7,516 nucleotides of DNA from JBBKWQ01 sp037969115 (GCA_037969115.1 JBBKWQ010000215.1:1-7516), one strand, 5' to 3'. Positions 1-7,100 are shown, counted from the stretch's first letter. Made by a program: numbers and translations. The notes: generated from the letters alone by a model not told the origin.

Positions 1-177
1 CACCGCACTCGTCGAACTGACGGAGCGCTGCTCGGGCGAATCCGACGGGTCGACTCCCGCCCGACGACATCGATGTGACGACCACCCGTGAGCCGAACGA
101 CATCGAGGAGCCGTCGGGCGGGAGTCGACCCGTCGGATTCGCCCGAGCAGCGCTCCGTCAGTTCGACGAGTGCGGTG
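1..177. repeat. Perfect 66-bp inverted repeat with 45-bp spacer, reaching the window edge
   Basis: Bases 1-66 are the exact reverse complement of 112-177, so paired positions sum to 178. The spacer is 67-111. The match ends abruptly on the spacer side and continues without a mismatch to base 1, so the arms may be longer than can be seen. The right arm lies in the coding frame of the beta-propeller gene and encodes a segment expected in that family. The left arm has no coding logic of its own and carries an in-frame TGA at 18-20. This makes the left arm the derived copy. A 10-bp direct repeat, ACGACATCGA, sits at the inner edge of the left arm (64-73) and again at 97-106, which is the kind of microhomology at which a strand could switch. 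An amplification or assembly fold-back is the likeliest cause; a genuine genomic inversion or hairpin is possible. Confidence 0.95.
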
Positions 178-2423
178 CATTTCTCGACTACGTGCACGCC
201 GAAGGCGCCGAGCGCGTCGGTGCTTACGGATTCGGAAGCAATGGTTGGTTCGGTTTCGACGATGTCGTCATGGTCGCTGAAGAGGCGATGACGGACGACA
301 TGGCCGAAGCGACCACGGCCGAAGGCGAACTCCCTCGATCGACGGCTGCACCGTCGGAGTCGGTACCGGTCGCGAACGAAGGCGACGATGGCGACGGTGG
401 CGAGTTCTCGACCACCAACGTGCAGGTCGAAGGTGTCGACGAACCCGACATCGTCAAGACCGACGGCGACCGCGTGATCGCCATCACCGACAACCAGCTC
501 CACTACATCGACATCGACGGCGGGTCGGGCACCAAGCGTGGCTCCGTCGCCCTGTCCGACGAGTTCGGCTCTGCCTACGGCCACGAGATCCTGCTCGCCG
601 GCGATCGGGCCTTCGTCATCGCTCAGGGTGAAGGTTCCATCGACCGGTTCATCGACCCGCCCATGCTGGTTGACGATGCCACCACAGAATCGGTCGAGAA
701 CGACGTAGTGGAGGATTTCGACGCGGAAGCCGCGTTCGCGACGGAACCGCTCCCGGTCGAACCGCTGCCGATCGATCCACTGCCCACCCGGCCGGCGTTC
801 TACGGACCGACGACCATGGTGCTCGAGATCGATCTGAGCGACCCCGATGCACCGCGTGTGACGAACACGCTCTCGATCAAGGGGCGCTACATCAGCGCTC
901 GGGCGGTGGGCAACACGGCTCGCATCGCTGTCACGTCACCGGCCAACGACCTCGGGTTCCTGTACCCGTCGAGCCCGAGCGCAGAAGAGAGCGCCAAGAA
1001 GGCCAACCAGGAACTCGTGCGGAATTCGACGACGGCCGACTGGATTCCGACCTACACGTTGACCACGACCGACGGACAGCAGACGTCGGGTGACCTCGTG
1101 TCGTGCGATCAGATCCACGCGCCGTCGGAATTCGCCGGCTTCGACATGCTGTCGATCGTGTCGATCGACCTCGACGGCGCTCTCACATCTCCCGCCGAGA
1201 CCACGTCGGTGATGGCAACCGGCGACACCGTCTACGCCTCGCAAGACCGTCTGTACGTGTCGACCAACGTGTGGTTGGCACCCACCATCGACGAAGAAGA
1301 GCGCGGTATCTGGGAGGAGAACTACGAGACCGCGATCCATCGATTCTCGATCGCCGGCGACGGGCCCGCCTCCTACGAGGCGTCCGGATCCGTCGACGGT
1401 CACCTGCTCAACCAGTTCGCGATGAACGACCGCGACGGCACGTTCTTCGTCGCCACCACCAGCGGCACACCGTGGTCGAGCGACGGGTCGGAGAGCCAGA
1501 TCGTCGCTCTGCAGGTGAACGGCGAGGTGCTCGAGGAAGTCGGGCGCGTCGGCGGGCTCGGCAAGGGCGAGCGGATCTTCTCGGTGCGCTACGTCGGCGA
1601 CACGGCCTACGTCGTCACGTTCCGTCAGACCGATCCCTTCTACGTCGTCGACCTGGCCGACCCGCGGGCCATGGCCGTTCGCGGCGAACTGAAGATCCCT
1701 GGGTACTCGTCCTACCTCCACCCCATCAGCGACCACTTGATCCTCGGGGTCGGTCAGGACGCCAGCGAGGAAGGCTTCACCACAGGAGCGAAGGTTTCGC
1801 TGTTCGACGTGAGCAACCCCGCTTCGCCCATCGAGGTCGACGTCTGGACCGTGCCGAACTCGTCGAGCGACGCCGAGTTCGACCATCGGGCATTCCTGTG
1901 GTGGGCGTCGACGTCGACCGCAGTGCTGCCGCTGACGTCGTGGTCGGACCAGTTCAGCGGTGCAGTCGTGTTGAACGTGACCGCCGACGGCATCGAGGAG
2001 CAAGGCCGCATCACGCACGTGGACGAACAGCCCGATCTGAGCGGCGCCACCGATTGCCAGGTCCTCGATGCAAGCTCGTTCACCGAGGACGACGGCGAAC
2101 TCTTCTGGATCACCCAGGACCCCAACTCGCAGATGCAACTGTGCCGACCCGACGACGCCGGCGGAGCCGCGGGGTTCGTCTGCGACGCCGTGCCGATCGA
2201 TGAGCTCCAGAACTGGGCACCGAACAGCACGGAACTGGGCATCGACGTCGAGGGCTTCGACCGGTTCGAATTCTGCTGGAATCAGGGTTTCGACGGCTAT
2301 CGCACCGGCGTTCGTCGGACGATGGTGATCGACGGCCAGCTCTGGACCCTCTCGAATCTCCGTCTCCAGGCGAACGACCTCCAGACCCTCGAGCGCACCG
2401 GCGTGGTCGGCCTGACCGGCTGA
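75..2423 (+). CDS. Secreted beta-propeller domain protein, N-terminus lost or uncertain
   Basis: The protein belongs to the actinobacterial and archaeal 'beta propeller domain' family (secreted proteins distantly related to WD40 repeats). Residues 27-40 (LRQFDECGAFLDYV) match the usual entry helix. Residues 114-132 (TNVQVEGVDEPDIVKTDGD) are the family hallmark at the first propeller strand. Repeated blade-like strands with Y-V and D-V-S-N-P patterns follow to the end. An acidic and proline-rich stretch at about 200-240, holding three E/D-P-L-P units, is probably a surface loop between blades. Family members are usually exported and have a signal peptide or lipobox, but none is present here. 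The GTG at 75 lies in the spacer of the inverted repeat, has no ribosome binding site, and the frame is open back only to base 21 after a stop at 18-20. The true start is therefore probably missing. The biochemical function is unknown; a role in binding or scaffolding outside the membrane is inference. Confidence 0.88.
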   Translation: MTTTREPNDIEEPSGGSRPVGFARAALRQFDECGAFLDYVHAEGAERVGAYGFGSNGWFGFDDVVMVAEEAMTDDMAEATTAEGELPRSTAAPSESVPVANEGDDGDGGEFSTTNVQVEGVDEPDIVKTDGDRVIAITDNQLHYIDIDGGSGTKRGSVALSDEFGSAYGHEILLAGDRAFVIAQGEGSIDRFIDPPMLVDDATTESVENDVVEDFDAEAAFATEPLPVEPLPIDPLPTRPAFYGPTTMVLEIDLSDPDAPRVTNTLSIKGRYISARAVGNTARIAVTSPANDLGFLYPSSPSAEESAKKANQELVRNSTTADWIPTYTLTTTDGQQTSGDLVSCDQIHAPSEFAGFDMLSIVSIDLDGALTSPAETTSVMATGDTVYASQDRLYVSTNVWLAPTIDEEERGIWEENYETAIHRFSIAGDGPASYEASGSVDGHLLNQFAMNDRDGTFFVATTSGTPWSSDGSESQIVALQVNGEVLEEVGRVGGLGKGERIFSVRYVGDTAYVVTFRQTDPFYVVDLADPRAMAVRGELKIPGYSSYLHPISDHLILGVGQDASEEGFTTGAKVSLFDVSNPASPIEVDVWTVPNSSSDAEFDHRAFLWWASTSTAVLPLTSWSDQFSGAVVLNVTADGIEEQGRITHVDEQPDLSGATDCQVLDASSFTEDDGELFWITQDPNSQMQLCRPDDAGGAAGFVCDAVPIDELQNWAPNSTELGIDVEGFDRFEFCWNQGFDGYRTGVRRTMVIDGQLWTLSNLRLQANDLQTLERTGVVGLTG

Positions 2424-2518
2424 GCGTCGCAACGACGTGAATTCTGCTCAAGTCGCCACCAACGCTGCCGAAGAGTTGCCGCCGGCACGTCGCACGGAGC
2501 GACTCGGCGCCGCAAGGC

Positions 2519-2523
2519 AGGAG
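2519..2523 (+). promoter_or_regulatory. Shine-Dalgarno AGGAG for the 152-residue exported protein
   Basis: AGGAG lies 8 nt before the ATG at 2532 and is the clearest ribosome binding site in the window. The rest of the 108-nt gap after the beta-propeller stop holds a short GCGTCG-CAA-CGACGT hairpin (2424-2438, closed by a G-T pair) without a T tract. I see no convincing -35/-10 pair, so I cannot say whether the two downstream genes have their own promoter. Confidence 0.7.
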
Positions 2524-2531
2524 AAATCGTC

Positions 2532-2990
2532 ATGAATCGTAAGCGCATGGCCACGGTCATCGGTCTGGCCACCCTCGTGGTCGGTGCCGGCACCGTCGCA
2601 GCGTTGTGGTCGGCCAACGGCAGCGGATCGGGACAGGCCAGGGCGACCACCGCCCAGGCACTCACCGTGAACGCGGCGACCGGTGCGACCGACCTCTACC
2701 CGGGCTTCACGGCCGGCGATGTGTACTTCACACTCACCAACCCCAACCCGTATCCGGTGACGTTCACGTCGATGACCGCCGGCGCGATCACCTCGAGCAA
2801 CCCGTCGGGCTGCCCGTCGTCGAACATCACCGTCGCAAACGCGACCGGCTTGAGCTTGGCGGTCGGCGCCAACGCGTCGTCTGGCACACAGTCGGTCGGC
2901 GACGTCGTCACCATGGCCGCCGCAGCGCCCGATGCCTGCCAGGGTGCGACGTTCACGATCAGCCTGACCATGTCGGGCGCCCAGTCCTGA
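2532..2990 (+). CDS. Small exported protein with SipW-type leader
   Basis: A 152-residue protein. Residues 1-5 are positively charged (MNRKR), 7-25 form a hydrophobic segment, and the leader ends in AALWSANGSGSG (23-34). This resembles leaders processed by SipW-like signal peptidases, as in TasA/camelysin-type proteins. The mature part has the motifs LYPG (55-58) and TNPNPYPV (69-76), then alternating beta strands and two cysteines (C94, C136) that could form a disulfide. This pattern recurs in uncharacterised actinobacterial exported proteins found near SipW peptidases and looks like a single Ig-like or jelly-roll domain. It ends without a membrane anchor or sorting motif. The strong AGGAG fixes the start. 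The next exported gene follows 19 nt later on the same strand with a similar leader motif, so the two are probably co-transcribed and may form a shared surface structure (inference). No peptidase gene is in the window. The exact function is unknown. Confidence 0.85.
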   Translation: MNRKRMATVIGLATLVVGAGTVAALWSANGSGSGQARATTAQALTVNAATGATDLYPGFTAGDVYFTLTNPNPYPVTFTSMTAGAITSSNPSGCPSSNITVANATGLSLAVGANASSGTQSVGDVVTMAAAAPDACQGATFTISLTMSGAQS

Positions 2991-3009
2991 CGAACGGTTC
3001 GGCCCAACG

Positions 3010-5445
3010 ATGATGTATCGAGCAGCGGTCGCCATGTTCTTGGCTGCCGCTGCTCTCGTCGTCGTACCCGTGGCGGAAACTGCGTTCGCCGCATTCTCGG
3101 GCGCAGGATCCGGCACGGGACTGGTGTCGTCGGCGTCGCTGCCGTCATCGGCGGCTCCGGTCGCCAGCGCCGTCGCGCGCGAGGTCACGGTAGCTTGGCC
3201 GCAGACGACACTGTCGTCGGGCGTCCCGGCTGCGAGCTACATCGTGCGCCGGTACAACACCTCGAACGTAGAGCAGACAGTGCTGGCCGACTGCAACGCG
3301 GTCACCACCACGTCGTGCGTCGAACACAACGTGCCGATCGGCACGTGGGTGTACTCGGTGCAGGCTCGGATGGGCTCGTGGGCCGGAACCGAAGGAGCAA
3401 AGAGCGGGGCCATCACCGTGTCGACATCGGCGTTCGTCCTCAATTCGACGGCACCGATCACCTCGTTGCCGGCGGTGGTCTTGGGCACGATCGGCAACTT
3501 CGCCGTCGGCGAGACCATCACGTTCCGGCTCGACTCGACGACGGGGCCGGTGCTCGCCGGAACTCCACCCACCGTGACGAGCAGCACGTCGACACCAGTG
3601 AGCGTCACGGTGCCGGCCGGCACGTCGGACGCCCCCCACAGCCTGTTCGCCGTCGGCTCCGGTGGCTCGTTCGCCGCTGCAGCGATCAACATCGTCATGC
3701 CGCCGGTGCTGCAGTCGATGCACATGCGCGACGTCGACGGCAACGGCAAGGTCGACCGGGTGACCGTCGTGTTCGACGATGTGCTCGACACGTACACGGC
3801 CGGATTGGCGCCGTGGATCCTCACCGATGTCCCGTCGGGCGGCTCGCTGTCGGCCGTCACGGTCAGCGGCCTGACGGCGACATTGACGATCGCCGAGGGC
3901 CCGGGCCCGGCGAACACGGCAGTCGGCTCGTTCACGGTCGCGCTCTCGCCGAACTCTGCGGGCATTCGTGACGTGCATGCCCACCCGTCGTCGTTCGGTG
4001 CCACGACCCCCACCGATCTGGCGAGCCCATCCGTTCAGAACCTGACCATGTCCGACATCGACTCGAACGGCAAGATCGACAGGGTCACCATGACGTTCAG
4101 CGAACCGCTCGCGGTGTACACGGCGCCGACCAACATCTGGACGCTCGCCAACGTGCCCAGTGGGGGCACGATGTCATCGGTGACGGTCGCCTCGCCGTCG
4201 GTCACTCTGGCAATCTCCGAAGGACCGGGCGCCGTCGACACCGCCGTCGGTTCGTTCACGATCGCCCTCGCCGCCAACCCACTCGGCATCCGCGACGCCG
4301 CCGGCAACCTCTCGTCGTTCTCCAAGGCGCCAGGCGATGGCGCCAAGCCGATTCGGCAGTCCCAGGAGATGTTCGACGACAACGTCGACGGCAAGATCGA
4401 TCGCGTGCTCGTCGTGTTCTCCGAGCCACTCGCCGCATATTCGGCTCCGACCAACACCTTCTCGCTCTCCGCTGCCCCGTCGGGTGCAACACTCAACACG
4501 GTCAGCGTCGTCGGCAGCCGAGCGACACTGACGTTGAACCAGGGAACCGGAACCGCCACGACCGCAGTCGGCACCTTCAAGGTCACACTCACGAGTCACC
4601 CCGACGGAATCAGCGACGCCGCTGCCAATCTGGCCAGCTATGCGGCGATCGCGCCGATCGACCGCGCCGCCCCGGCGCTCGTCACACTCAACCTGCTCGA
4701 CAACAACGGCAACGGAAAGGTCGACCGCGTTACGGCGGTCTTCAGCGAGACGCTTCAGGCCTACACAGCAGGAACCGCGCCGTGGTCGCTCGCCAACGTT
4801 CCGTCGGGTGGCACGCTGTCGAGCGTGACGGTCGCCTCGGCGACGGCCACGCTCACATTGGCCGAAGGAGTCGGAGCGGCGAGCACACTCGTCGACACGA
4901 TGACGGTCTCGATGTCGGCCAACGCCGCCGGAGCCCGCGACGCCATCGGCAACCTCGGCAGCTTCTCGGCGACCGCTCCCCTCGACAAGGCCAAGCCGGC
5001 CGACGTGACGATCACCGACACCAACGGCGCCGCTGACGGCAGAGCCGAGCCCGGCGACACGGTCGTCTTCACGTTCAGCGAACCGTTGTCGGCGGCGTCG
5101 GTGCCGACGTCGACCACGGTGACGCTCACCGATCCCGTCGGTACTGGCAACGACACCCTGACCATGGTCGGTGTGAGCAACGGCGCACGCAGGCTGGGGT
5201 CGAACAACTACGTCACGCTCGACGGAGCGGTGGCCTCGTTCGCCAACTCCACTGTTGCGCTGAGCAACGGTGGCCGAACGATCACCATCACGATCGGTCC
5301 CGCGTGTTCGGGTACGGGATGCGCCGCGCTCGGCCAGCAGACCACGAACGTGACGTACACGTACCTGGCCGCGACCACCCTCACCGACGTTGCCGGCAAC
5401 CTGGCATCGACCGCGGCGAAGACCCAGAGCATCCGTCTCTTCTGA
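3010..5445 (+). CDS. Large exported FN3/Ig-like repeat protein with calcium-loop motifs
   Basis: An 811-residue protein. Residues 5-22 are hydrophobic and the leader ends in AFA/AFSGAGSGTG (25-37), echoing the leader of the gene before it. About 46-138 form an FN3-like domain (VTVAW at 59-63, then SYIVRRY, then TWVYSVQA) with a likely C95-C103 disulfide. About 140-233 are another beta-rich domain. From 237 come four tandem repeats of 107-108 residues plus a divergent fifth (668 to the end). Repeats 1-4 open with a D-x-[DN]-x-[ND]-G-K-x-D loop, continue into RV-strand-F-S-E-P-L, and most close with a D-A-x-x-N-L motif. The last domain has a C766-C771 pair. There is no LPXTG, transmembrane tail or repeat cell-wall binding domain, so the protein is probably released or held by partners. 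The start could be either of two adjacent ATGs (3010, 3013), and no strong ribosome binding site precedes them; the 19-nt spacing suggests operon translation. A structural or adhesive role is inference. Confidence 0.88.
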   Translation: MMYRAAVAMFLAAAALVVVPVAETAFAAFSGAGSGTGLVSSASLPSSAAPVASAVAREVTVAWPQTTLSSGVPAASYIVRRYNTSNVEQTVLADCNAVTTTSCVEHNVPIGTWVYSVQARMGSWAGTEGAKSGAITVSTSAFVLNSTAPITSLPAVVLGTIGNFAVGETITFRLDSTTGPVLAGTPPTVTSSTSTPVSVTVPAGTSDAPHSLFAVGSGGSFAAAAINIVMPPVLQSMHMRDVDGNGKVDRVTVVFDDVLDTYTAGLAPWILTDVPSGGSLSAVTVSGLTATLTIAEGPGPANTAVGSFTVALSPNSAGIRDVHAHPSSFGATTPTDLASPSVQNLTMSDIDSNGKIDRVTMTFSEPLAVYTAPTNIWTLANVPSGGTMSSVTVASPSVTLAISEGPGAVDTAVGSFTIALAANPLGIRDAAGNLSSFSKAPGDGAKPIRQSQEMFDDNVDGKIDRVLVVFSEPLAAYSAPTNTFSLSAAPSGATLNTVSVVGSRATLTLNQGTGTATTAVGTFKVTLTSHPDGISDAAANLASYAAIAPIDRAAPALVTLNLLDNNGNGKVDRVTAVFSETLQAYTAGTAPWSLANVPSGGTLSSVTVASATATLTLAEGVGAASTLVDTMTVSMSANAAGARDAIGNLGSFSATAPLDKAKPADVTITDTNGAADGRAEPGDTVVFTFSEPLSAASVPTSTTVTLTDPVGTGNDTLTMVGVSNGARRLGSNNYVTLDGAVASFANSTVALSNGGRTITITIGPACSGTGCAALGQQTTNVTYTYLAATTLTDVAGNLASTAAKTQSIRLF
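3718..5442 (+). repeat. Five tandem coding repeats of about 322 bp (Ig-like units with metal-loop motif)
   Basis: The repeat units begin at 3718, 4042, 4363, 4687 and 5011. The glycine-lysine of the loop motif falls at K247, K355, K462 and K570 with R678 in the fifth, a spacing of 108, 107, 108 and 108 residues. Loop oxygen ligands at positions 1, 3, 5 and 9 are kept in units 1-4: D241/D243/N245/D249, D349/D351/N353/D357, D456/N458/D460/D464 and D564/N566/N568/D572. The fifth unit has a degenerate loop (DTNGAADGR from 670). The DNA copies have diverged, with only short identical blocks such as GTGACGGTCGCCTCG in units 2 and 4, so the duplication is old and not a recent slippage product. The units resemble bacterial Ig-like/SwmB-type extracellular repeats. 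Confidence 0.85.
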
Positions 5446-5457
5446 CCCGCGGCTTGC

Positions 5458-6465
5458 TCAGCGGAGCGGAATGACGAAGCAGCGCTCGCCGAGCGTGCCG
5501 AGTGCGTAGGTCTCGTAGTCGATGCCGAAATCGGCGTACAGGTGCCGACAGCGCTCGCTCCACGACAACGCCTCGGGCGTCGATATGCGGTGCACCACCT
5601 GCATCACACCGCCCTCGTACACGCGGTACTCGGCCCACGTTCCGGGAAAGTCCTTGGTGCAGCCCACCTCGATCGACGGAAGACCGCTGACGGTCATGGG
5701 CCGGACGCGATGCCGGTGCGTGTGACCAGCGGTGTAGGCGATGATCCGCTGCTGACGTTCGCAGACGGCGTCGAGTCCGTCGCTGGCATCGGGATGCAGC
5801 CCGAAGTAGCCGTCGCTGCGAACACCGCTGTTCTGCCCGACCCACTGCTGATGGTGGCCCATCACGATCACCGGCCGATCCGCCGACGCCGCGGTGTCGG
5901 ACAGCCACTCGAGCTGCTCGGATGAGATCGTGCCCGTCGTCTGGCCGGGAATCGCCGTATCGAGCAGTGCAATCGCAACGCCCGGCAACTCGATCCACTG
6001 ATCGCCCGCGTAGCGGGTCTGGCCGCGGTACGCATCGTGGTTGCCGCGAGCGACGTACAGACGCTCACCGAACATCTCTCGATAGCACGACTCGAACGCC
6101 GCCCACTCGTCGTCGGCGCCGTCCCGAGAGAGATCACCCTTCACGATCACCGCATCGGGCCCGATGCCGTACATCTCGGCGACGGCGGCTCGGTTCATGG
6201 TCTCGGGGTACGGCGGTTCGCCGTCCTCGACACGCTGGATCGGGCCCTCGAGATGGTCATCGACTCGACCCGCCTCGACCTCACCGAAATGCACGTCGTT
6301 GACCGTGGTGACCCTGGCAAGCCTCTCACCCGACGGTCGATCGAGCGTCCGGAAGGTGATGCCGTGGAACTCGTGTTCGCTCGACGGCGCGAGTCCGCCG
6401 TGACGATGCACATCGATCCCGTCGTGGAAGATCGCGAGATCGTCGGCGACCGTGGTGAGTTCCAT
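5458..6465 (-). CDS. Calcineurin-like metallophosphoesterase
   Basis: This is a 335-residue phosphoesterase of the class III cyclic-nucleotide phosphodiesterase-like group. The metal and catalytic motifs are complete and in order: N-D-V-H (D57, H59), GDLSRDG (D111), GNHD (N142, H143), GHH (H204) and GHTHRHR (H248, H250). A beta-rich N-terminal domain of about 50 residues precedes the catalytic domain, as in actinobacterial relatives. No signal peptide or membrane segment is seen, so it is probably cytoplasmic. The frame is open further to a GTG at 6531, giving 357 residues. I prefer the ATG at 6465 because it overlaps the stop of the preceding 63-residue gene as TGATG, because that upstream extension would run in another frame through that gene, and because VADDLAIFHDG matches the usual N-terminus. 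The substrate cannot be told from the sequence; candidates are cyclic nucleotides or other phosphodiesters. Confidence 0.9.
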   Translation of the reverse strand: MELTTVADDLAIFHDGIDVHRHGGLAPSSEHEFHGITFRTLDRPSGERLARVTTVNDVHFGEVEAGRVDDHLEGPIQRVEDGEPPYPETMNRAAVAEMYGIGPDAVIVKGDLSRDGADDEWAAFESCYREMFGERLYVARGNHDAYRGQTRYAGDQWIELPGVAIALLDTAIPGQTTGTISSEQLEWLSDTAASADRPVIVMGHHQQWVGQNSGVRSDGYFGLHPDASDGLDAVCERQQRIIAYTAGHTHRHRVRPMTVSGLPSIEVGCTKDFPGTWAEYRVYEGGVMQVVHRISTPEALSWSERCRHLYADFGIDYETYALGTLGERCFVIPLR

Positions 6466-6656
6466 CAGCCCCAGGGACGAGAAGCGCTGTTGGACAGCCG
6501 ATCCGACCACCAACGTCCGCTGAATCGCCACGTGGTCTCACGATCGCGTTCAGCCGCCACGGCCATGACCGGGCGTGGCCACAACGACTCCATCGCCGCG
6601 ACGATGGCAGCGGCCTCGGCGTCGCTCGGAGCCGGTGAGATCTGAGTTGCCTGCAC
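6465..6656 (-). CDS. Small protein resembling acyl-CoA carboxylase epsilon subunit
   Basis: A 63-residue protein starting at GTG 6656, 9 nt after the stop of the DUF4190 gene, with no other start before an in-frame stop. It has a short helix-like segment, PAPSDAEAAAIVAAMESLW (8-26), followed by a variable linker and a tryptophan- and arginine-rich patch, TWRFSGRWWS (42-51), and ends SRPWG. This layout (P-[ST]-x-x-E-x-A-A-[IL]-V-x-A helix, then a W-x-x-x-[AG]-R-W tail) is that of the small epsilon subunits that link alpha and beta subunits of actinobacterial acetyl/propionyl-CoA carboxylases. No carboxylase gene is in the window, so the family call is tentative. The stop TGA shares one base with the ATG of the phosphoesterase gene, pointing to translational coupling. 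That packing and the composition support it being real coding sequence. Confidence 0.62.
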   Translation of the reverse strand: MQATQISPAPSDAEAAAIVAAMESLWPRPVMAVAAERDRETTWRFSGRWWSDRLSNSASRPWG

Positions 6657-6665
6657 GGCTGGAGC

Positions 6666-7100
6666 CTAGAGGAACCCCATCATCGTCAACGTACCGCCGC
6701 GTCTCGTCGCAACGAAGACCACCACGATCCAGCCGACGAGCAACACGAGACCGATCGCGCCGACGACGGTGCCGGCGATCGCGAGCCCTTTGCCACCCAT
6801 TCGACCCTGGCTCGCGTTGATCTGTTTGATCGAGATCAATCCGAAGATCACGGCGAGCAACGAACCGATGCCACAGAACCAGACGAGGCTGCACACGAGC
6901 GAGGCAATCGCGAGACCGCTCGTCTGCGGGGTGGGCGCATACGCCGGATACTGCTGCTGGTAGCCAGGTGGGTAGGGCGACTGGTACCCAGGCGGTTGAT
7001 CGACCAGCCCCCAACCCGGCGCAGGCTGAGGCTCGGCCGGAGGTTGCCGATTCGGGTCCTGACCAGGCCAGCCAGGAGGGGGTGGGGGCACGTCACTCAT
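6666..7100 (-). CDS. DUF4190-type membrane protein with proline-rich N-terminus
   Basis: A 144-residue protein in two parts. Residues 1-60 are cytoplasmic-looking and low in complexity, rich in P, G, Q and Y (five prolines at 5-9; PPGYQ at 36-40 and again at 44-48). Two membrane segments follow at about 62-91 and 105-131, joined by a short polar loop (KQINASQGRMGGKG). The GLAIASLVCSL and GKGLAIAGTVVGAIGL patterns are those of DUF4190 proteins, which are common in actinobacteria and have no known reaction. The tail is short and basic (RRGG). Proline/tyrosine-rich tails of this sort often mediate protein contacts at the membrane, which is inference here. The ATG at 7100 has no clear Shine-Dalgarno sequence and lies in the 3' arm of a small hairpin. 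The DUF4282 gene ends 64 nt upstream, so the two are probably co-transcribed. Confidence 0.85.
   Translation of the reverse strand: MSDVPPPPPGWPGQDPNRQPPAEPQPAPGWGLVDQPPGYQSPYPPGYQQQYPAYAPTPQTSGLAIASLVCSLVWFCGIGSLLAVIFGLISIKQINASQGRMGGKGLAIAGTVVGAIGLVLLVGWIVVVFVATRRGGTLTMMGFL

Noticed and set aside
67..76. The 10-bp palindrome ACATCGATGT as an operator
   Set aside because: It lies at the edge of the probable fold-back junction and in coding-like sequence, so it is better seen as part of the junction than as a binding site.
936..2432. A 498-codon open frame on the minus strand
   Set aside because: It lies antisense to the beta-propeller gene, is rich in R, V, D and H as expected from complementary high-GC codons, and has no family motif. 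The plus-strand frame has clear conserved motifs.
2424..2438. A short hairpin after the beta-propeller stop as a terminator
   Set aside because: The stem is only 5-6 bp and no T tract follows.
2448..3188. A 246-codon minus-strand frame across the small exported gene
   Set aside because: Composition is that of a GC-rich shadow (A, R, G, T strings). It covers a well-supported plus-strand gene with a good ribosome binding site and the junction to the next gene.
3145..4013. Long plus- and minus-strand frames over the FN3 and first repeat region
   Set aside because: They are alternate-frame shadows; the repeat periodicity and leader are present only in the frame of the 811-residue protein.
6466..6531. 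Upstream GTG start of the phosphoesterase (22 extra residues)
   Set aside because: The extra residues have no family likeness, the GTG lacks a good ribosome binding site, and the segment is better read as the end of the 63-residue gene that stops in TGATG at the preferred ATG.
6037..6645. A 202-codon plus-strand frame over the phosphoesterase and small gene
   Set aside because: It is antisense to complete metallophosphoesterase motifs and shows no motif of its own.
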